Notes: generated by a model from the letters alone, not told the origin. Shown: positions 48,540 to 59,774, counted from the first letter of the stretch. The stretch: DNA of 64,000 bases from Arcobacter acticola (GCF_013177675.1 NZ_CP042652.1:310001-374000), one strand, 5' to 3'. Translations and numbers: made by a program.

Positions 48540-51065
48540 TCCAATACACATAAGATTAACTATATCATCTTGCATTGAGCAAAAACATCCATTTTTTTCT
48601 ATTAAAAGTAAATCTTTTGCATAACCTTTTGAAGTGTGAAGTTTCGCACTTTCAATTTCTACATTAAAATCATCAAAAATCTTAGCAATATAAGCAAATA
48701 AACCTTTTTGATCTTTTGCAACTATATGCATAGAAGCTAGGTATGTTGTATGATTTGTATCAATTTTTATATTCTCTTTTTTAATAATAGGTGTAAGTAA
48801 ATTTGTTGTTTTATTCATATCAAAAGAGTCTTTTATTATTTCTTCTATGAAATAAATATCTTCTTTGTCTATTTTTTCGGAAAATGAAATCTCGAAAGCT
48901 TTTTTATTATCATATAATTTAAAAATATTCATTGATGCAATATTTAGAAATTCTAACTTCCCAAGTAAATAACCAAGATTTAGAGGTGATTTTCTAATAA
49001 TTCTAATGGTTAGTTGTGAATCATTTGTTATTTTATAAATATATGTATCAATATCTTTTGCTTTAATTGCAATATCTAAAATATCTTCTGCTTTTAATCG
49101 TAAGAAAATTTGATTCGAAGCTATATACATAATCTTTTTTTGTAACATAATAGGTAACTTTTTATATCTCTCTAAGTTTTTTATTGTGTTTTGCTTTGCT
49201 ATTCTTCTTGTGCTTTCTTTTAATAAATCTTCATTTTCAAAAGCAGGTAAAGATTGAGTATAAAGCTGTCTTAATAATGATGAAGTAGAGCTATTAAAGA
49301 TATTTTCTCCCACAGCAGAGATATCTGCATAGGTAATCACATAAAGCATTTTAAGAGATTCTTTTGTTTTTATAAGACCTGTAAAGTTTAATATAGTTTT
49401 TTCTGAATATATATCTTCCCTTGTTGCTATATATGACATCATATTGTGATATCTTACTAGTCTAGCCCCAATTTTTATAATTTCTTCATCAAAATAAAAA
49501 GATTTAAGCATACTTTTGAAAAGCTTTTCTCCGACAATATGATGATCTTCTGTTCTACCTTTTCCTATATCATGGAAAAATGATACTAGTCTTACAATTA
49601 ATTTTTGTTCATTTGTTAGTTCTTCATAAATAGTTTTTATTTCGTCTTTTTTAATTTTTTCTGAAAATTTTAATGCATTTATTGAATGAACATCAACAGG
49701 ATGTTTATGATAACCATCAAACTGAGGTTGATCAATAATTTTTTTTGTACTTGGAAGAATTGTTTGAAATAATCCTGCATTATAAATCAATTTCATAATT
49801 GGATATAAATTTGGTTTTGATAATAAAGCTTTAACGTTTTTCTTTAAATCTTTTCCTTGAATTTTAGGAAGTTTTGCACGACTAACATAATAAATATAAG
49901 ATCTATCAAACTCTTTAATGTTTGTAGGAATATCTATTAATTCTTTTATCAAATTATTTAATGTTTGTGGTGTAGTATTAAATGAACAAAATAGTTTATT
50001 ATCAATTATATAAAGATTTTTTTTATATCTTAATTCTTTTAGTTTAGGTATATTAGAGGCTTCAAATAATACTTGTCTCGTGAATTTTTTGACCATAGTA
50101 GCTGTAAAATTATGAATAATATGAAGAGTTGATAATAATTTTGACATGCATTGTCTATCTTTTGTATGTCTTGGTTTATTTACAAATCCTAATTTAGTAC
50201 TTAAGTCAGGTAATATATCAAAGGTAACTTGATCTTGTTTTTTTCTTGCAATATTATGTAAGGCATTTCTTACTTGAAAAATAAACTCTAATGCTTGTCT
50301 ATATTTTTTATATTCTTCTTCTGTAAACTGCTTACCAATTAAATCTTTTGTATTAGTCACACCATATAAAATATTTGCCATCCAATACATCATATTGGAC
50401 TCTCTAATTCCACCATATCCATCTTTGATGTTTGGCTCCATTCTTAGAGGATATTTTAACAATCTTTCTTTATGTTCTTCAAGTTTATCAAGTACAAATT
50501 CTTTTTGGTTAGTTTTTCTAATTCTATTTAAGACATTTTCATATCCAAACCATAAAATTTTTGAACCATAAATTAATCTTGATTCTAAAATGGAACTTTT
50601 TATTGTAATATCTTCTTTTACGGCTTCACTTATTTCTTTTAATTCATGAACTCTAGAACCTAATTTTAAACCACAATCCCATGCAAGAGTAATAAACTCT
50701 TCCATAATAACTTTTAAGTTATATCCTTTTATATTTTCATATAAAATCATAATATCAATATCAGAATAAATACATAATTGCTCTCGGCCATAAGATCCAA
50801 GGGCTACTAAAGAAATAGGTATTGAAGTACTCATAGGTTGGTGTGAACTGAAGTTTTTTCGTAAGATGTACTTATAAAGTAGAATTAAAAATTTATCAGT
50901 ATGTTTTGTGTGTTTTATAAAAAAATCTTTTCCACCTGTAGTTTCAACTCTTGTGTCAATGGATTCTAAATAATTCTTATAGTAATTTTTAAATACTTTT
51001 GAAATCTGAAAATCCGTAGCATTTTTAGATATTAATTCTTCTACTTGTAAATTTAGTTCAATCAT
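48525..51065 (-). CDS. glnD: GlnD, PII uridylyltransferase/uridylyl-removing enzyme
   Basis: 846 residues, the usual length. The nucleotidyltransferase motif VALGSYGREQLCIYSDIDIM is near residue 90. An HD domain (VSFFHDIGKGRTEDHH) is near 490. Two ACT-like regions close the protein (about 680-846). It senses glutamine and modifies PII. The two GlnK proteins at 59.3 and 61.0 kb both keep the target Tyr51. Its start overlaps the stop of the NtrC-like gene by four bases. Confidence 0.93.
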   Translation of the reverse strand: MIELNLQVEELISKNATDFQISKVFKNYYKNYLESIDTRVETTGGKDFFIKHTKHTDKFLILLYKYILRKNFSSHQPMSTSIPISLVALGSYGREQLCIYSDIDIMILYENIKGYNLKVIMEEFITLAWDCGLKLGSRVHELKEISEAVKEDITIKSSILESRLIYGSKILWFGYENVLNRIRKTNQKEFVLDKLEEHKERLLKYPLRMEPNIKDGYGGIRESNMMYWMANILYGVTNTKDLIGKQFTEEEYKKYRQALEFIFQVRNALHNIARKKQDQVTFDILPDLSTKLGFVNKPRHTKDRQCMSKLLSTLHIIHNFTATMVKKFTRQVLFEASNIPKLKELRYKKNLYIIDNKLFCSFNTTPQTLNNLIKELIDIPTNIKEFDRSYIYYVSRAKLPKIQGKDLKKNVKALLSKPNLYPIMKLIYNAGLFQTILPSTKKIIDQPQFDGYHKHPVDVHSINALKFSEKIKKDEIKTIYEELTNEQKLIVRLVSFFHDIGKGRTEDHHIVGEKLFKSMLKSFYFDEEIIKIGARLVRYHNMMSYIATREDIYSEKTILNFTGLIKTKESLKMLYVITYADISAVGENIFNSSTSSLLRQLYTQSLPAFENEDLLKESTRRIAKQNTIKNLERYKKLPIMLQKKIMYIASNQIFLRLKAEDILDIAIKAKDIDTYIYKITNDSQLTIRIIRKSPLNLGYLLGKLEFLNIASMNIFKLYDNKKAFEISFSEKIDKEDIYFIEEIIKDSFDMNKTTNLLTPIIKKENIKIDTNHTTYLASMHIVAKDQKGLFAYIAKIFDDFNVEIESAKLHTSKGYAKDLLLIEKNGCFCSMQDDIVNLMCIGNKTE

Positions 51066-51814
51066 AATAATTCTTTGTAAATCTCCAATTTCTTTCTTAA
51101 TGTAATTCTATTTAATCCAAGATGTTTTGCCACTTGAACCTGTGATTTATATTTTTTTGTGGAAGCTTTCAATAAAGGTACTTCAAAAATATAAGATAGT
51201 TCTTTATAAGAGTTTTCTCCATGTAAATTTTCACTGATATATTTTTCTAAGAACATTAAAATTTCATGTTCACCAATTGTTTCAAAAAGGTAAGAAAAAT
51301 AAATAGATTTTCTTAAACTATGAGTATTGTTTGATATATTTACAATTAATTTTGACTGTGAGATTAAAGTCATATCTAAAATAGTGCTAGCTTCTTGTGA
51401 GAATTTTGTCACTAATGCTTTTGTATCTTCTTCTCTTTTACATAAAGGTGGAATTTCTAAATTAATTGAAAATATATCTTTTAATTTTTGATTTAAGTTT
51501 TCAGTATTAGATATTGCAATAATTCGTATTGAATTATCTTCAATCCATTTTAAGAATACATCAATATTTGTGATTTCATTGATTTTATCTATTATAATTG
51601 CACGATTTTGAAGTATTACGATATCATCAATTATATCTTTTTGTAAATCTTTTGCATCATAAACATCTGAATTTGGTAGTATATATTTTGCTAAAGATTT
51701 TTTCCCCACACCACTTTCTCCTAGTATTAAGGCATTTACTTCAACAGCTTGTAAAAGTTTGGCTGAATTTAATATCTCTTTTGAAATACCATCTTTTGCT
51801 ATGTATTCTTGCAT
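51062..51814 (-). CDS. Degenerate NtrC-like AAA regulator with Fis-type HTH
   Basis: 250 residues. A Walker A-like motif (LILGESGVGKKSLAKYIL) starts a shortened AAA region; the GAFTGA loop for sigma-54 contact is absent. A Fis-type helix-turn-helix ends the protein (SQVQVAKHLGLNRITLRKKL). It is thus unlikely to activate sigma-54 and may act as a plain DNA-binding regulator. It is coupled to glnD, which suggests a nitrogen-control role. Confidence 0.8.
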   Translation of the reverse strand: MQEYIAKDGISKEILNSAKLLQAVEVNALILGESGVGKKSLAKYILPNSDVYDAKDLQKDIIDDIVILQNRAIIIDKINEITNIDVFLKWIEDNSIRIIAISNTENLNQKLKDIFSINLEIPPLCKREEDTKALVTKFSQEASTILDMTLISQSKLIVNISNNTHSLRKSIYFSYLFETIGEHEILMFLEKYISENLHGENSYKELSYIFEVPLLKASTKKYKSQVQVAKHLGLNRITLRKKLEIYKELL

Positions 51815-51987
51815 TTTATATTACCTTTTTCTAAATCTTAAAAAGTTACAGTTAGAAAATATTATACTGTATAAAAATGAAAACTTTATAAAAAATTGTA
51901 TATAAAATAGACAAATATATCATTAAAATAAAAATAATATTTTAACTTAGTATATGCCATAATATAAAAACTAAAAAAGAGTATATC

Positions 51988-53739
51988 TTGGAAAATAAAA
52001 ATACATTTCTTATTAAAAATCTTGTTCTTCTTATTTCTATTTGTGTTGTAATTATTTTAGCAGGAAGTAATTGGATTTTAACAAAAGAAAAAGAGTTGTT
52101 ATCCCAAAAATACACTAATATAACTTCCAATTTACAAGATAAAATTAACTCTTTAATCGAAACAAAAAAAAATGCTACTTTGGCTATTGCATTAACACTT
52201 GCAGAAAATGATAAAGCAAAAGATGCACTTCTTCATGAGAAAAATTTAGATTATGATTTAAATGAATTATCAGAAAAACTTAAAAATTATACTGACTATA
52301 AAAATGTATGGTTTCATATTATTGATAGTTCTGGAGTTTCAGTTTATCGTAGTTGGACTGAAGATAAAAATGATAAAATAAAAAATTATAGATTAGATTT
52401 ACAAGAAATATTATTAAACCCTAAAGTAAAAAATAGTATTAGTGTGGGAATTTATGATATTACCTTTAAATCTATGATTCCTATTTATAAAGATGAAAAA
52501 TTTATAGGAATTTTAGAGTGTATAACTCATTTTAATTCTATTACAAGAGAGTTAAGAAATAATCAAATGTTAGAACCAATAATTTTAGTTGATAAGTTAT
52601 TTACAAATCAATTAAGGGAAAATAGTTTCACAAAAATATTTTTACAAGATTATTATGTTGCTAATTTATCAGTTTCAAATGAAATATTGAAATATTTAGA
52701 TTCACAAGATTTAGAAGAGTTTTTAAAAATAAAAGATTATTTAATAAAAGATGAAAATTTAGTGATAAATATTCCAATTATGGAAGATGGAGTAAAACTA
52801 GCTGATATGTTGATTTTTCAAAATATAAATAAATTAAATGTATCAGAAATTAGTGAATTTAAAAAACGTTCATTTTCATATCTAATCTTTTTTGTGCTTA
52901 TTTCATGTTTAATAATTTCTATTTGGAATTATTATATTTATACTAAAAGATTAAAAGAACTCAATAATATTTTACAAGAAACAGTAAATGATGCTGTTAT
53001 TAGAAATGATGAAAAAAACAAAATACTATTTCAGCAAAATAAAATGGCTGCAATAGGAGAAATGATAGGAAATATTGCTCACCAGTGGAGACAACCTTTG
53101 TCAGTTATTACAACAGCTGCTTCATCAATAAAATTAAAAAAAGAATTAAATATTTTAGAAGATAATGAGCATAAAGAATCATTAAACTATATTATTGAAG
53201 CATCAAATTACTTATCAAATACTATTGATGATTTTCAATATTACTTTTCTCCAGATAAATCAAAAAATGTTTTTTATACAGAAGATTTAATAAATAAATT
53301 ACTAAAACTAATAGGTGCAGAGTTTAAAAAAAATAATATAAATGTAATTAAACAAATAGAAAACTTAGAAATACTTAATTATGAAAATGAAATATTACAA
53401 GTATTAATTAACATTTTAAATAATGCGAAAGATGAATTAAAAAAAGATTCTAGTAAATCATTTGGATATGTTTTTATTGATTTGTATAAAGAAAATGAGA
53501 CTTTAATAATTAAAATAAAAGATAATGCAGGTGGAATTAAAGAAGAGATTATTGATAGAATTTTTGAACCATATTTTACCACTAAACATCAAAGTCAAGG
53601 AACAGGAATTGGACTTTATATGTCAGAAGAGATTATTGTTAAGCATATAAAAGGAACTATTAAAGTATCAAATGAGAAATTTACCTATTTAAATAGAGAT
53701 TTTATTGGTGCAATGTTTGAGATTACTATACCTTTATAG
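51988..53739 (+). CDS. Cache-type sensor histidine kinase
   Basis: 583 residues. The start is TTG at 51988. A membrane helix (about 10-30), a periplasmic double-Cache-like domain (about 35-285) and a second helix (near 300) precede a coiled coil. The kinase has the H-box GEMIGNIAHQWRQPLSVIT, NNAKDEL, DNAGGI and GTGIGLYM. No response regulator is adjacent. The catalytic part is closely similar to that of the truncated kinase at 31.6-33.7 kb. Confidence 0.9.
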   Translation: MENKNTFLIKNLVLLISICVVIILAGSNWILTKEKELLSQKYTNITSNLQDKINSLIETKKNATLAIALTLAENDKAKDALLHEKNLDYDLNELSEKLKNYTDYKNVWFHIIDSSGVSVYRSWTEDKNDKIKNYRLDLQEILLNPKVKNSISVGIYDITFKSMIPIYKDEKFIGILECITHFNSITRELRNNQMLEPIILVDKLFTNQLRENSFTKIFLQDYYVANLSVSNEILKYLDSQDLEEFLKIKDYLIKDENLVINIPIMEDGVKLADMLIFQNINKLNVSEISEFKKRSFSYLIFFVLISCLIISIWNYYIYTKRLKELNNILQETVNDAVIRNDEKNKILFQQNKMAAIGEMIGNIAHQWRQPLSVITTAASSIKLKKELNILEDNEHKESLNYIIEASNYLSNTIDDFQYYFSPDKSKNVFYTEDLINKLLKLIGAEFKKNNINVIKQIENLEILNYENEILQVLINILNNAKDELKKDSSKSFGYVFIDLYKENETLIIKIKDNAGGIKEEIIDRIFEPYFTTKHQSQGTGIGLYMSEEIIVKHIKGTIKVSNEKFTYLNRDFIGAMFEITIPL

Positions 53740-53756
53740 GTAATTCTAAAATAGAA

Positions 53757-54620
53757 TTACCTAACTCTCTTTGTTGAGAAATAAATAAAAATTGTTAAAG
53801 AAATCAAAATTAATGCAATTCCTGCGATTAAATAAAATGCATTTATCATTTGAACATAATCATTTAAAGCTATTTTAAATACAACAATTAAAGCTTCAAT
53901 AGAAAGTGCAATAATAATAGTTGTTAAAAACTTAGTTAATATTTTAGTTTCAACTTTAGCATTTTTTGAATAGGATTTGAAAAATACCTCTTGCTCTAAT
54001 ATGGTTTTAGCCAAATCAAATATTGCAATACTCAAAGTCAATGCAATAATAGGTTTGAATATCATCTCTAAAGATAATTCATGACTAGAAACAAGATACA
54101 TAATAAAATCATATAAAGAAAATAAAATAGTAATTATTGATAAAACTATCATTGAAAATCCAGCAAGAATATAAAACCCTTTTGTTATACCGTGGAATGG
54201 TTTATTTAATTCTATTAAGTTTAATTTTTGTAATAATATATCAATTTGGAAATCAAGAAAATATATCTCATCACCTTCTTTAACAGTTATTGTAACACAG
54301 TTACTTCTTGTGGCACTACTAATATATGGTTTAGAAAATGCTATATTAGATTCTTTAAAATGTAATTTAGATATTAAATGTGATCTATCTTTATCTTTTG
54401 CATTTATGTCATTTCTATATCTATAATAATTACAAGAAGTTTGTATCTTAGTCTCTTTATTAACAATATATACAAGCTCTAAAGATGGAAATACCTTATA
54501 AAGCTGTGCAAAATCATTTTTTTTATGACCATTTAAATTTCCAATATTTTTTATACTCTCTTGTAAAAAATATTCTATATCTTCTTGATGTTGTATATAG
54601 GTTTCGAAAAATTCTCTCAT
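53757..54620 (-). CDS. PDC-like sensor membrane protein with four C-terminal helices
   Basis: 287 residues. The N-terminal half (about 1-140) resembles a PAS-like PDC/Cache sensor (FPSLELVYIVNKETKIQTS, FSKPYISSATRSNCVTITV). Four membrane helices follow between about 150 and 280. No kinase, cyclase or other output domain is present. It is convergent with the sensor kinase and may be its partner or a stand-alone membrane sensor; the function is unknown. Confidence 0.72.
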   Translation of the reverse strand: MREFFETYIQHQEDIEYFLQESIKNIGNLNGHKKNDFAQLYKVFPSLELVYIVNKETKIQTSCNYYRYRNDINAKDKDRSHLISKLHFKESNIAFSKPYISSATRSNCVTITVKEGDEIYFLDFQIDILLQKLNLIELNKPFHGITKGFYILAGFSMIVLSIITILFSLYDFIMYLVSSHELSLEMIFKPIIALTLSIAIFDLAKTILEQEVFFKSYSKNAKVETKILTKFLTTIIIALSIEALIVVFKIALNDYVQMINAFYLIAGIALILISLTIFIYFSTKRVR

Positions 54621-54949
54621 ATATATCCTATGTATTTTTTTCTAATTATATGAAAAAATTTACTAACTAAGATTTATTTATTGTATATTATTTAAACATA
54701 TGTTTGTTTTATATTTCTATATTAAATTCTTTAATCATATTATCTGCCAACTGTTGTAAACTATTTTGGTCTACAGTTTTATCAACATTTTCCGTTATTT
54801 TAATAATATTTTGATGGTACTTTTTAAGATAATCTAATATCTTAGGATCTTTTTTATATGGATTATTAATTAAAGCTCCTGAATCTAACATTAGAATTAC
54901 AAGATCTTTTTTCCCCATAAATGCAGCATAATTTATAGGTCTAATTCCA

Positions 54950-56210
54950 TATCCTCATCCACCAAAAACTCTTAATTAAGTAAATAGATAAAATCAGCTA
55001 TAATAAGCATAAAAAAGAGATATTATGGCAAATAGATTTAGAGAGAAATTAGCAGAGAAAAGATCTAAAAAAGGTTATAAGGAAATAGCTTCTAAAAATA
55101 GATTATTGCAACTATTAGGTGAGATACCAGATCATAGAAAAGGTCAAGGTAAACTTCATAAATTGGAACATATTTTGTTTTTGTCAGTTATTGCACAATT
55201 AATGGGAGCAGTTAATTATAAAGAGATATGGGTATGGATTACAAAGCATATTCAAGATGATAAAATTAAAAAACTTTTAGGTGTAGAGTTTATAAAAACA
55301 CCAGGAAGAAGTGCTATTGCAGAGATTTTAGCTGAAGTTAATTATCTAGAGTTAGAAAAAGTTTTTAGAATATGGATAAATGAATTGGTTGATACTTCTA
55401 ATTTACCACAATTAGCTGTTGATGGTAAAGTTATGAATGGTAGTAGTGTAAATGCAAAACAATCAACACAAGTACTAAATGCAGTATTAGCAAATAGTGG
55501 AATAATATTAGCTCATAAAAAAATTGTAGAAAAATCAAATGAAGTACCCGCATTAAGAGAACTTATTGATGAATTAGATGATAGCTTTATATATACCTTT
55601 GATGCTATGAATAGTAAAAAAAACACTTGATAAAATTGAAAAGACAAATGATAATAAGTATTATTCTAAATTAAAAGGAAATCAAAAAAAGCTTTTGCAA
55701 AAAGCTATTAAAATATCCGATACACAAATACCTACAGATATCTATATATCTTCGTTAAAACAAGAAAGTAAATATCTTGTTCAAAGAAAAGTGTCTACTT
55801 TTACAAATGATAGTTGCTTTTACCATAATGGAATGACACATATAAAAACTATAATTAAAATTGATAAAACAATATACTCAAATAATAAAAAAACAGGTGA
55901 GATAAAAGAAATAGTAACAACATCATTTGCAATTGCAAACTTTAAAAATAGTGCAGAATTTTTCCATAATCTTCAACTCAATCATTGGAAAGTGGAGACA
56001 ATGCACTTTTATAAAGATAAATCACTTTATGAAGATTTACATACTGCAAATATAAATCCAATGACTATGACAATATTAAGAAGCTTTGTTATAAATATTC
56101 TACACCTAAATAAAGTTAAATCTATCAAAAATCAGTTATTAGAAAACAGATGGGATTTAGATACTACTTTAGGATTATTATTAAAAATTTGTTTTTAGTG
56201 GATTGGAGTA
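54950..56210 (+). mobile_element. ISAs1-family insertion sequence
   Basis: 1261 bp between direct repeats CTAATTCCA at 54941-54949 and 56211-56219. The terminal inverted repeats match at 15 of 20 positions (TATCCTCATCCACCAAAAAC against TACTCCAATCCACTAAAAAC). A 9-bp duplication suits this family. Excision restores the host ankyrin frame exactly, which fixes the boundaries to the base. Confidence 0.94.
55025..56198 (+). pseudogene. ISAs1 transposase, frameshifted
   Basis: The first part (55025-55630) has the family N-terminus (LLGEIPDHRKGQGKLHKLEH) and LAVDGKVMNGS with a DDE Asp; it breaks after FDAMNSKKNT. The second part continues (TLDKIEKTNDNKYYSKLKGN) through QLNHWKVETMHFYKDKS, which holds the Glu, to a stop at 56196-56198. 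The shift falls in an eight-A run at about 55616-55623; seven A would give SKKTLDKIEK in one frame. It is either a one-base insertion or slippage at the A run. Confidence 0.88.
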
Positions 56211-58052
56211 CTAATTCCAAATAAATCAGGTATATTTATAATCTCTTTATTATAATTATATATAAGTTTAAAATATTTAGTTGTATTCTTCCATATGCAA
56301 GTATGCATTATGGTTCTGCCTTTATTATCTGTAATTGTACAATCAGCTCTCATTTCTAATAATAACCTAATTGTATATTCACATTTTCCCCCAACTGCTA
56401 AATGTAAAGCTGTTAAGCTTTCATTGTTTTTAGCATTAATATCTACTCCTGAATTAATTAAGCTTTTTATTGTATTCAAGTACAACTTTTTATCTTTTAT
56501 TAAATCCTTATTGTCATAATCCATTAATCTAAAAATTATATTATTTCCATCTTGATCTTTCTCATTTATATTAATACTTTTAGTTCTAAGTAACTTAAAT
56601 AGTTTAAAATTAAAATTTAATATAGAATCAAAAAATAAAGGTCTTCCCTTTGAATTAAGTTTATTCATATTTGTATCTGATGTTTTTAGAATATTTTCTA
56701 ATACAGTTGGATATTCAGCATTTTCATTTAATAGCTTTATATATTTATTTTCTAGAGTTCTTTTATTTTCTATGTATAAAATTATGTCAATTAATATTTC
56801 AATAAGTGATTTCCCAAATATGTTTTCAAGACTTGGATTTGCTCCATTTAATATATAAAAATTAATTAAGTCATTATTTCTAATACCATTTAAAGCTAAA
56901 ATAGATAATACAGTTTCTCCATCATTATTATTGTGATTCATATTTAAGTTTGATTTTTTTAAAAATATATCTATTAATTCTCTATTTTCACTTCTTGTTA
57001 CAAGGAAAAAAGCATTTTCATTTTTATTATCAAGTGCATTTAGATTAACTCCTAATCTAATAAGTTCTTTTATCATTTCTAAATGGCTAAATTTTAAATC
57101 TTCTTTATCTTTAGAAGTATTTAGATAATGAGTAATAGATTCCATTAATAAAGTACTTTTATGTCTATTTTTTACATTAATATCATGACCTAGTTTAACT
57201 GCTTTTTCAATTATTTCTAAGCTAGTAATTCCTTTTGAAACAGCACTAAACAAATAACAATTTCCATCTTTATCAGTAATGGTAGGATTTGCTCCTAATT
57301 CTAATAATAAAATTGCTAGATTATCATTTCTTAATACACTTTCTTTGTGCATAATTGTTTGACCATCTTCATTTATTTGATTAATGTTGATTTTATCAAT
57401 ACTCCCAATTTTTCTAATAATATCTATATTACCATTTGCAATTGCATCAAAAATTAGATTATTTCCATGAATATCACAATTTGAAAGGTTCCCTGTAACT
57501 TGAATTAGATAGTTTACAATTCTATTGTTTGCACTAATTACTGCATCTTGAATAGCTGTTCTTTTATAGATATTTAAGTGGTCTATGTTTATTCCATTTT
57601 CTACTAGTGCTTGAATAATTGCAGTAGTTTTGGATTGTGTAGCATAAAATATAGCGGTTTCTTTTTCACTGTTTTCTAGCTCTAGGTTTATTTTTTTATC
57701 AATAAACCAAAGTACTGCTTGAAACAAGTCTTTTTTACAGCAAATGTGAAAAACTAATTCTTCTTCAAAATAAAGATGATTTAAATCCACAGATAATGAA
57801 TTCATAATTTTATCTATTTTGTCTAAATTAAACGAAGGATTCAACAACTCTTTGATTAATTCTTCTTCATTATATTTATTATTGTTAAGAAATTTTTTAA
57901 ACATTTTCTACCTATATTTTCTTTTTATAATATTATCACGATTATATTGTAATTATATTAATATAAAACTTTTTTGTATATAAATATCTAGAAAACATTA
58001 ATAATGTATATTTTATATACAGCTATCTGTTTACAAATTATTTTTAAACTTC

Positions 58053-58058
58053 TATAAT
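58053..58058 (+). promoter_or_regulatory. -10 element for amtB (first copy)
   Basis: TATAAT sits 31 bases before the ATG in AT-rich sequence. The ribosome site AAAGGGG is just before the start. No sigma-54 GG-N10-GC element was found. Confidence 0.5.
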
Positions 58059-58088
58059 TTACCTATAAAAAAATGACAAAGGGGTCTT

Positions 58089-59303
58089 ATGGAAAATTTT
58101 GCAGATGTAAAATATATATTAGATGGCTTTCTGTTTATATTTGCAGGAATCTTAGTAATGTGGATGGCAGCTGGTTTTGCCATGTTAGAAGCTGGTTTAA
58201 CAAGAACAAAAAATAATGCGACTGTATTAACAAAAAATATGGCATTATTTGCTATATCTTGTATTATGTTTTATTTTATTGGTTATAACTTAATGTATGG
58301 TGAAGGAAGTGCTTTCATTGGAAGTGGAGCAATGTTATCTGGAAAAACAAATGAAGCTATGGGTTATCCTGTAATGGCTGACTTCTTTTTTCAAGTAGTA
58401 TTTGTTGCAACTGCTGCTTCTGTAATTTCAGGAACAATTGCTGAAAGAATGAAATTATGGCCATTTTTAATATTTACAGTTGTTTTATCAGGTGTTATTT
58501 ATCCAATTCAAGGTCACTGGTCATGGGGTGGAAGTGAACTTGGCGGAATACTTGCTGGATTTTCTGACTTTGCTGGTTCTACAATTGTACACTCTGTTGG
58601 TGGATGGGCTGCACTTGCTGGAGTTTTAATTCTAGGAGCTAGAAAAGGTAAATATGGAAAAGATGGACAAGTAAGACCAATACCTGGTTCAAACTTAACA
58701 TTAGCGACTTTAGGAACATTCATTTTATGGATGGGATGGTTCGGATTTAATGGTGGTTCTCAATTAGCTTTAGGTTCTAAAGAAGATATTGATGGAATTG
58801 CTTCAGTTGTTGCAAGTACAAATATGGCTGCTTGTGCAGGTGCTGTTATGGCTGCTATTTTAACTCAACTTATTTATAAAAAAGTTGATTTAACTATGGT
58901 TTTAAATGGTGCTTTAGCAGGACTTGTTTCTTGTACAGCAGGACCTGACTTAGGTATGAATGTGGCATTTATTGAAGGTTTAGTTGGTGGAGCTTTAGTT
59001 GTATTTGCTATTCCATTTTTTGATAAGTTAAAACTTGATGATCCTGTTGGTGCCTTATCTGTTCACTTAGTTGCAGGTATTTGGGGAACATTAGCTGTTG
59101 GAATTTTCAATCCTGAAGTTACTATTATGGCACAAGTTAAAGGTATAGTTGTAATTGGAGCATTTGTATTCATTTCATCATTCATTGTATGGAAAATACT
59201 AGATTTAATCATTGGATTAAGAGTTGATGAAGAGACTGAAATAAATGGTCTTGACATTCATGAAACTGGACTTGAAGCATATCCAGAATTTAAAAGAGCG
59301 TAA
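58089..59303 (+). CDS. amtB: Ammonium transporter (first copy)
   Basis: 404 residues with about eleven helices. The twin His of the pore are in STIVHSVGGWAALAG and GALSVHLVAGIWGTL, and the Amt signature begins DFAGSTIVHSVGG. It conducts ammonium across the inner membrane. glnK follows after 13 bases, the usual amtB-glnK arrangement, in which GlnK plugs the channel. The C-terminal tail GLDIHETGLEAYPEFKRA is the conserved GlnK contact. Confidence 0.96.
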   Translation: MENFADVKYILDGFLFIFAGILVMWMAAGFAMLEAGLTRTKNNATVLTKNMALFAISCIMFYFIGYNLMYGEGSAFIGSGAMLSGKTNEAMGYPVMADFFFQVVFVATAASVISGTIAERMKLWPFLIFTVVLSGVIYPIQGHWSWGGSELGGILAGFSDFAGSTIVHSVGGWAALAGVLILGARKGKYGKDGQVRPIPGSNLTLATLGTFILWMGWFGFNGGSQLALGSKEDIDGIASVVASTNMAACAGAVMAAILTQLIYKKVDLTMVLNGALAGLVSCTAGPDLGMNVAFIEGLVGGALVVFAIPFFDKLKLDDPVGALSVHLVAGIWGTLAVGIFNPEVTIMAQVKGIVVIGAFVFISSFIVWKILDLIIGLRVDEETEINGLDIHETGLEAYPEFKRA

Positions 59304-59307
59304 TTAA

Positions 59308-59655
<348 letters not shown>

Positions 59656-59665
59656 ATCTTAATTT

Positions 59666-59698
59666 AATTCAAAGAAAATATACTTTTTTCTTTGAATT
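59666..59698 (+). terminator. Hairpin after glnK (first copy)
   Basis: AATTCAAAGAAAA pairs with TTTTTTCTTTGAATT over a short AT loop, 11 bases past the stop. The long T-run is in the stem, so termination may be weak and leave some read-through into the second amtB. Confidence 0.6.
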
Positions 59699-59708
59699 GT
59701 ATATAAAG

Positions 59709-59732
59709 TATACAACAGATAATTGTTGTATA
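59709..59732 (+). promoter_or_regulatory. Inverted repeat upstream of second amtB, possible operator
   Basis: A 9-bp perfect inverted repeat, TATACAACA and TGTTGTATA, with a six-base spacer. It lies directly upstream of a -10-like TATAAT (59747-59752) for amtB. Size and position suit a dimeric regulator. It was not found before the first amtB, so the two copies may be controlled differently. Confidence 0.5.
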
Positions 59733-59774
59733 TTTTATATTAGTGTTATAATATTCAAAACACAAAGGAATATT

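Larger units (their letters stand above)
54709..57904 (-). pseudogene. Ankyrin-repeat protein gene split by ISAs1 element
   Basis: The 5' part (57904-56211) holds many ankyrin repeats (EKETAIFYATQSKTTAIIQA, GNNLIFDAIANGNIDII, ESLTALHLAVGGKCEYTI). It then runs into the IS and stops at 56195. The 3' part (54949-54709) continues GIRPINYAAFMGKKDLVILM. Removing the IS (54950-56210) and one copy of its 9-bp duplication gives an uninterrupted 641-residue frame reading DLFGIRPINYAAF across the join. Ankyrin proteins mediate protein-protein contact; no signal peptide is seen. The partner is unknown. Confidence 0.93.

Noticed and set aside
57961-58088. Sigma-54 promoter before the first amtB
   Set aside because: No GG-N10-GC pattern present; a TATAAT -10 fits better.
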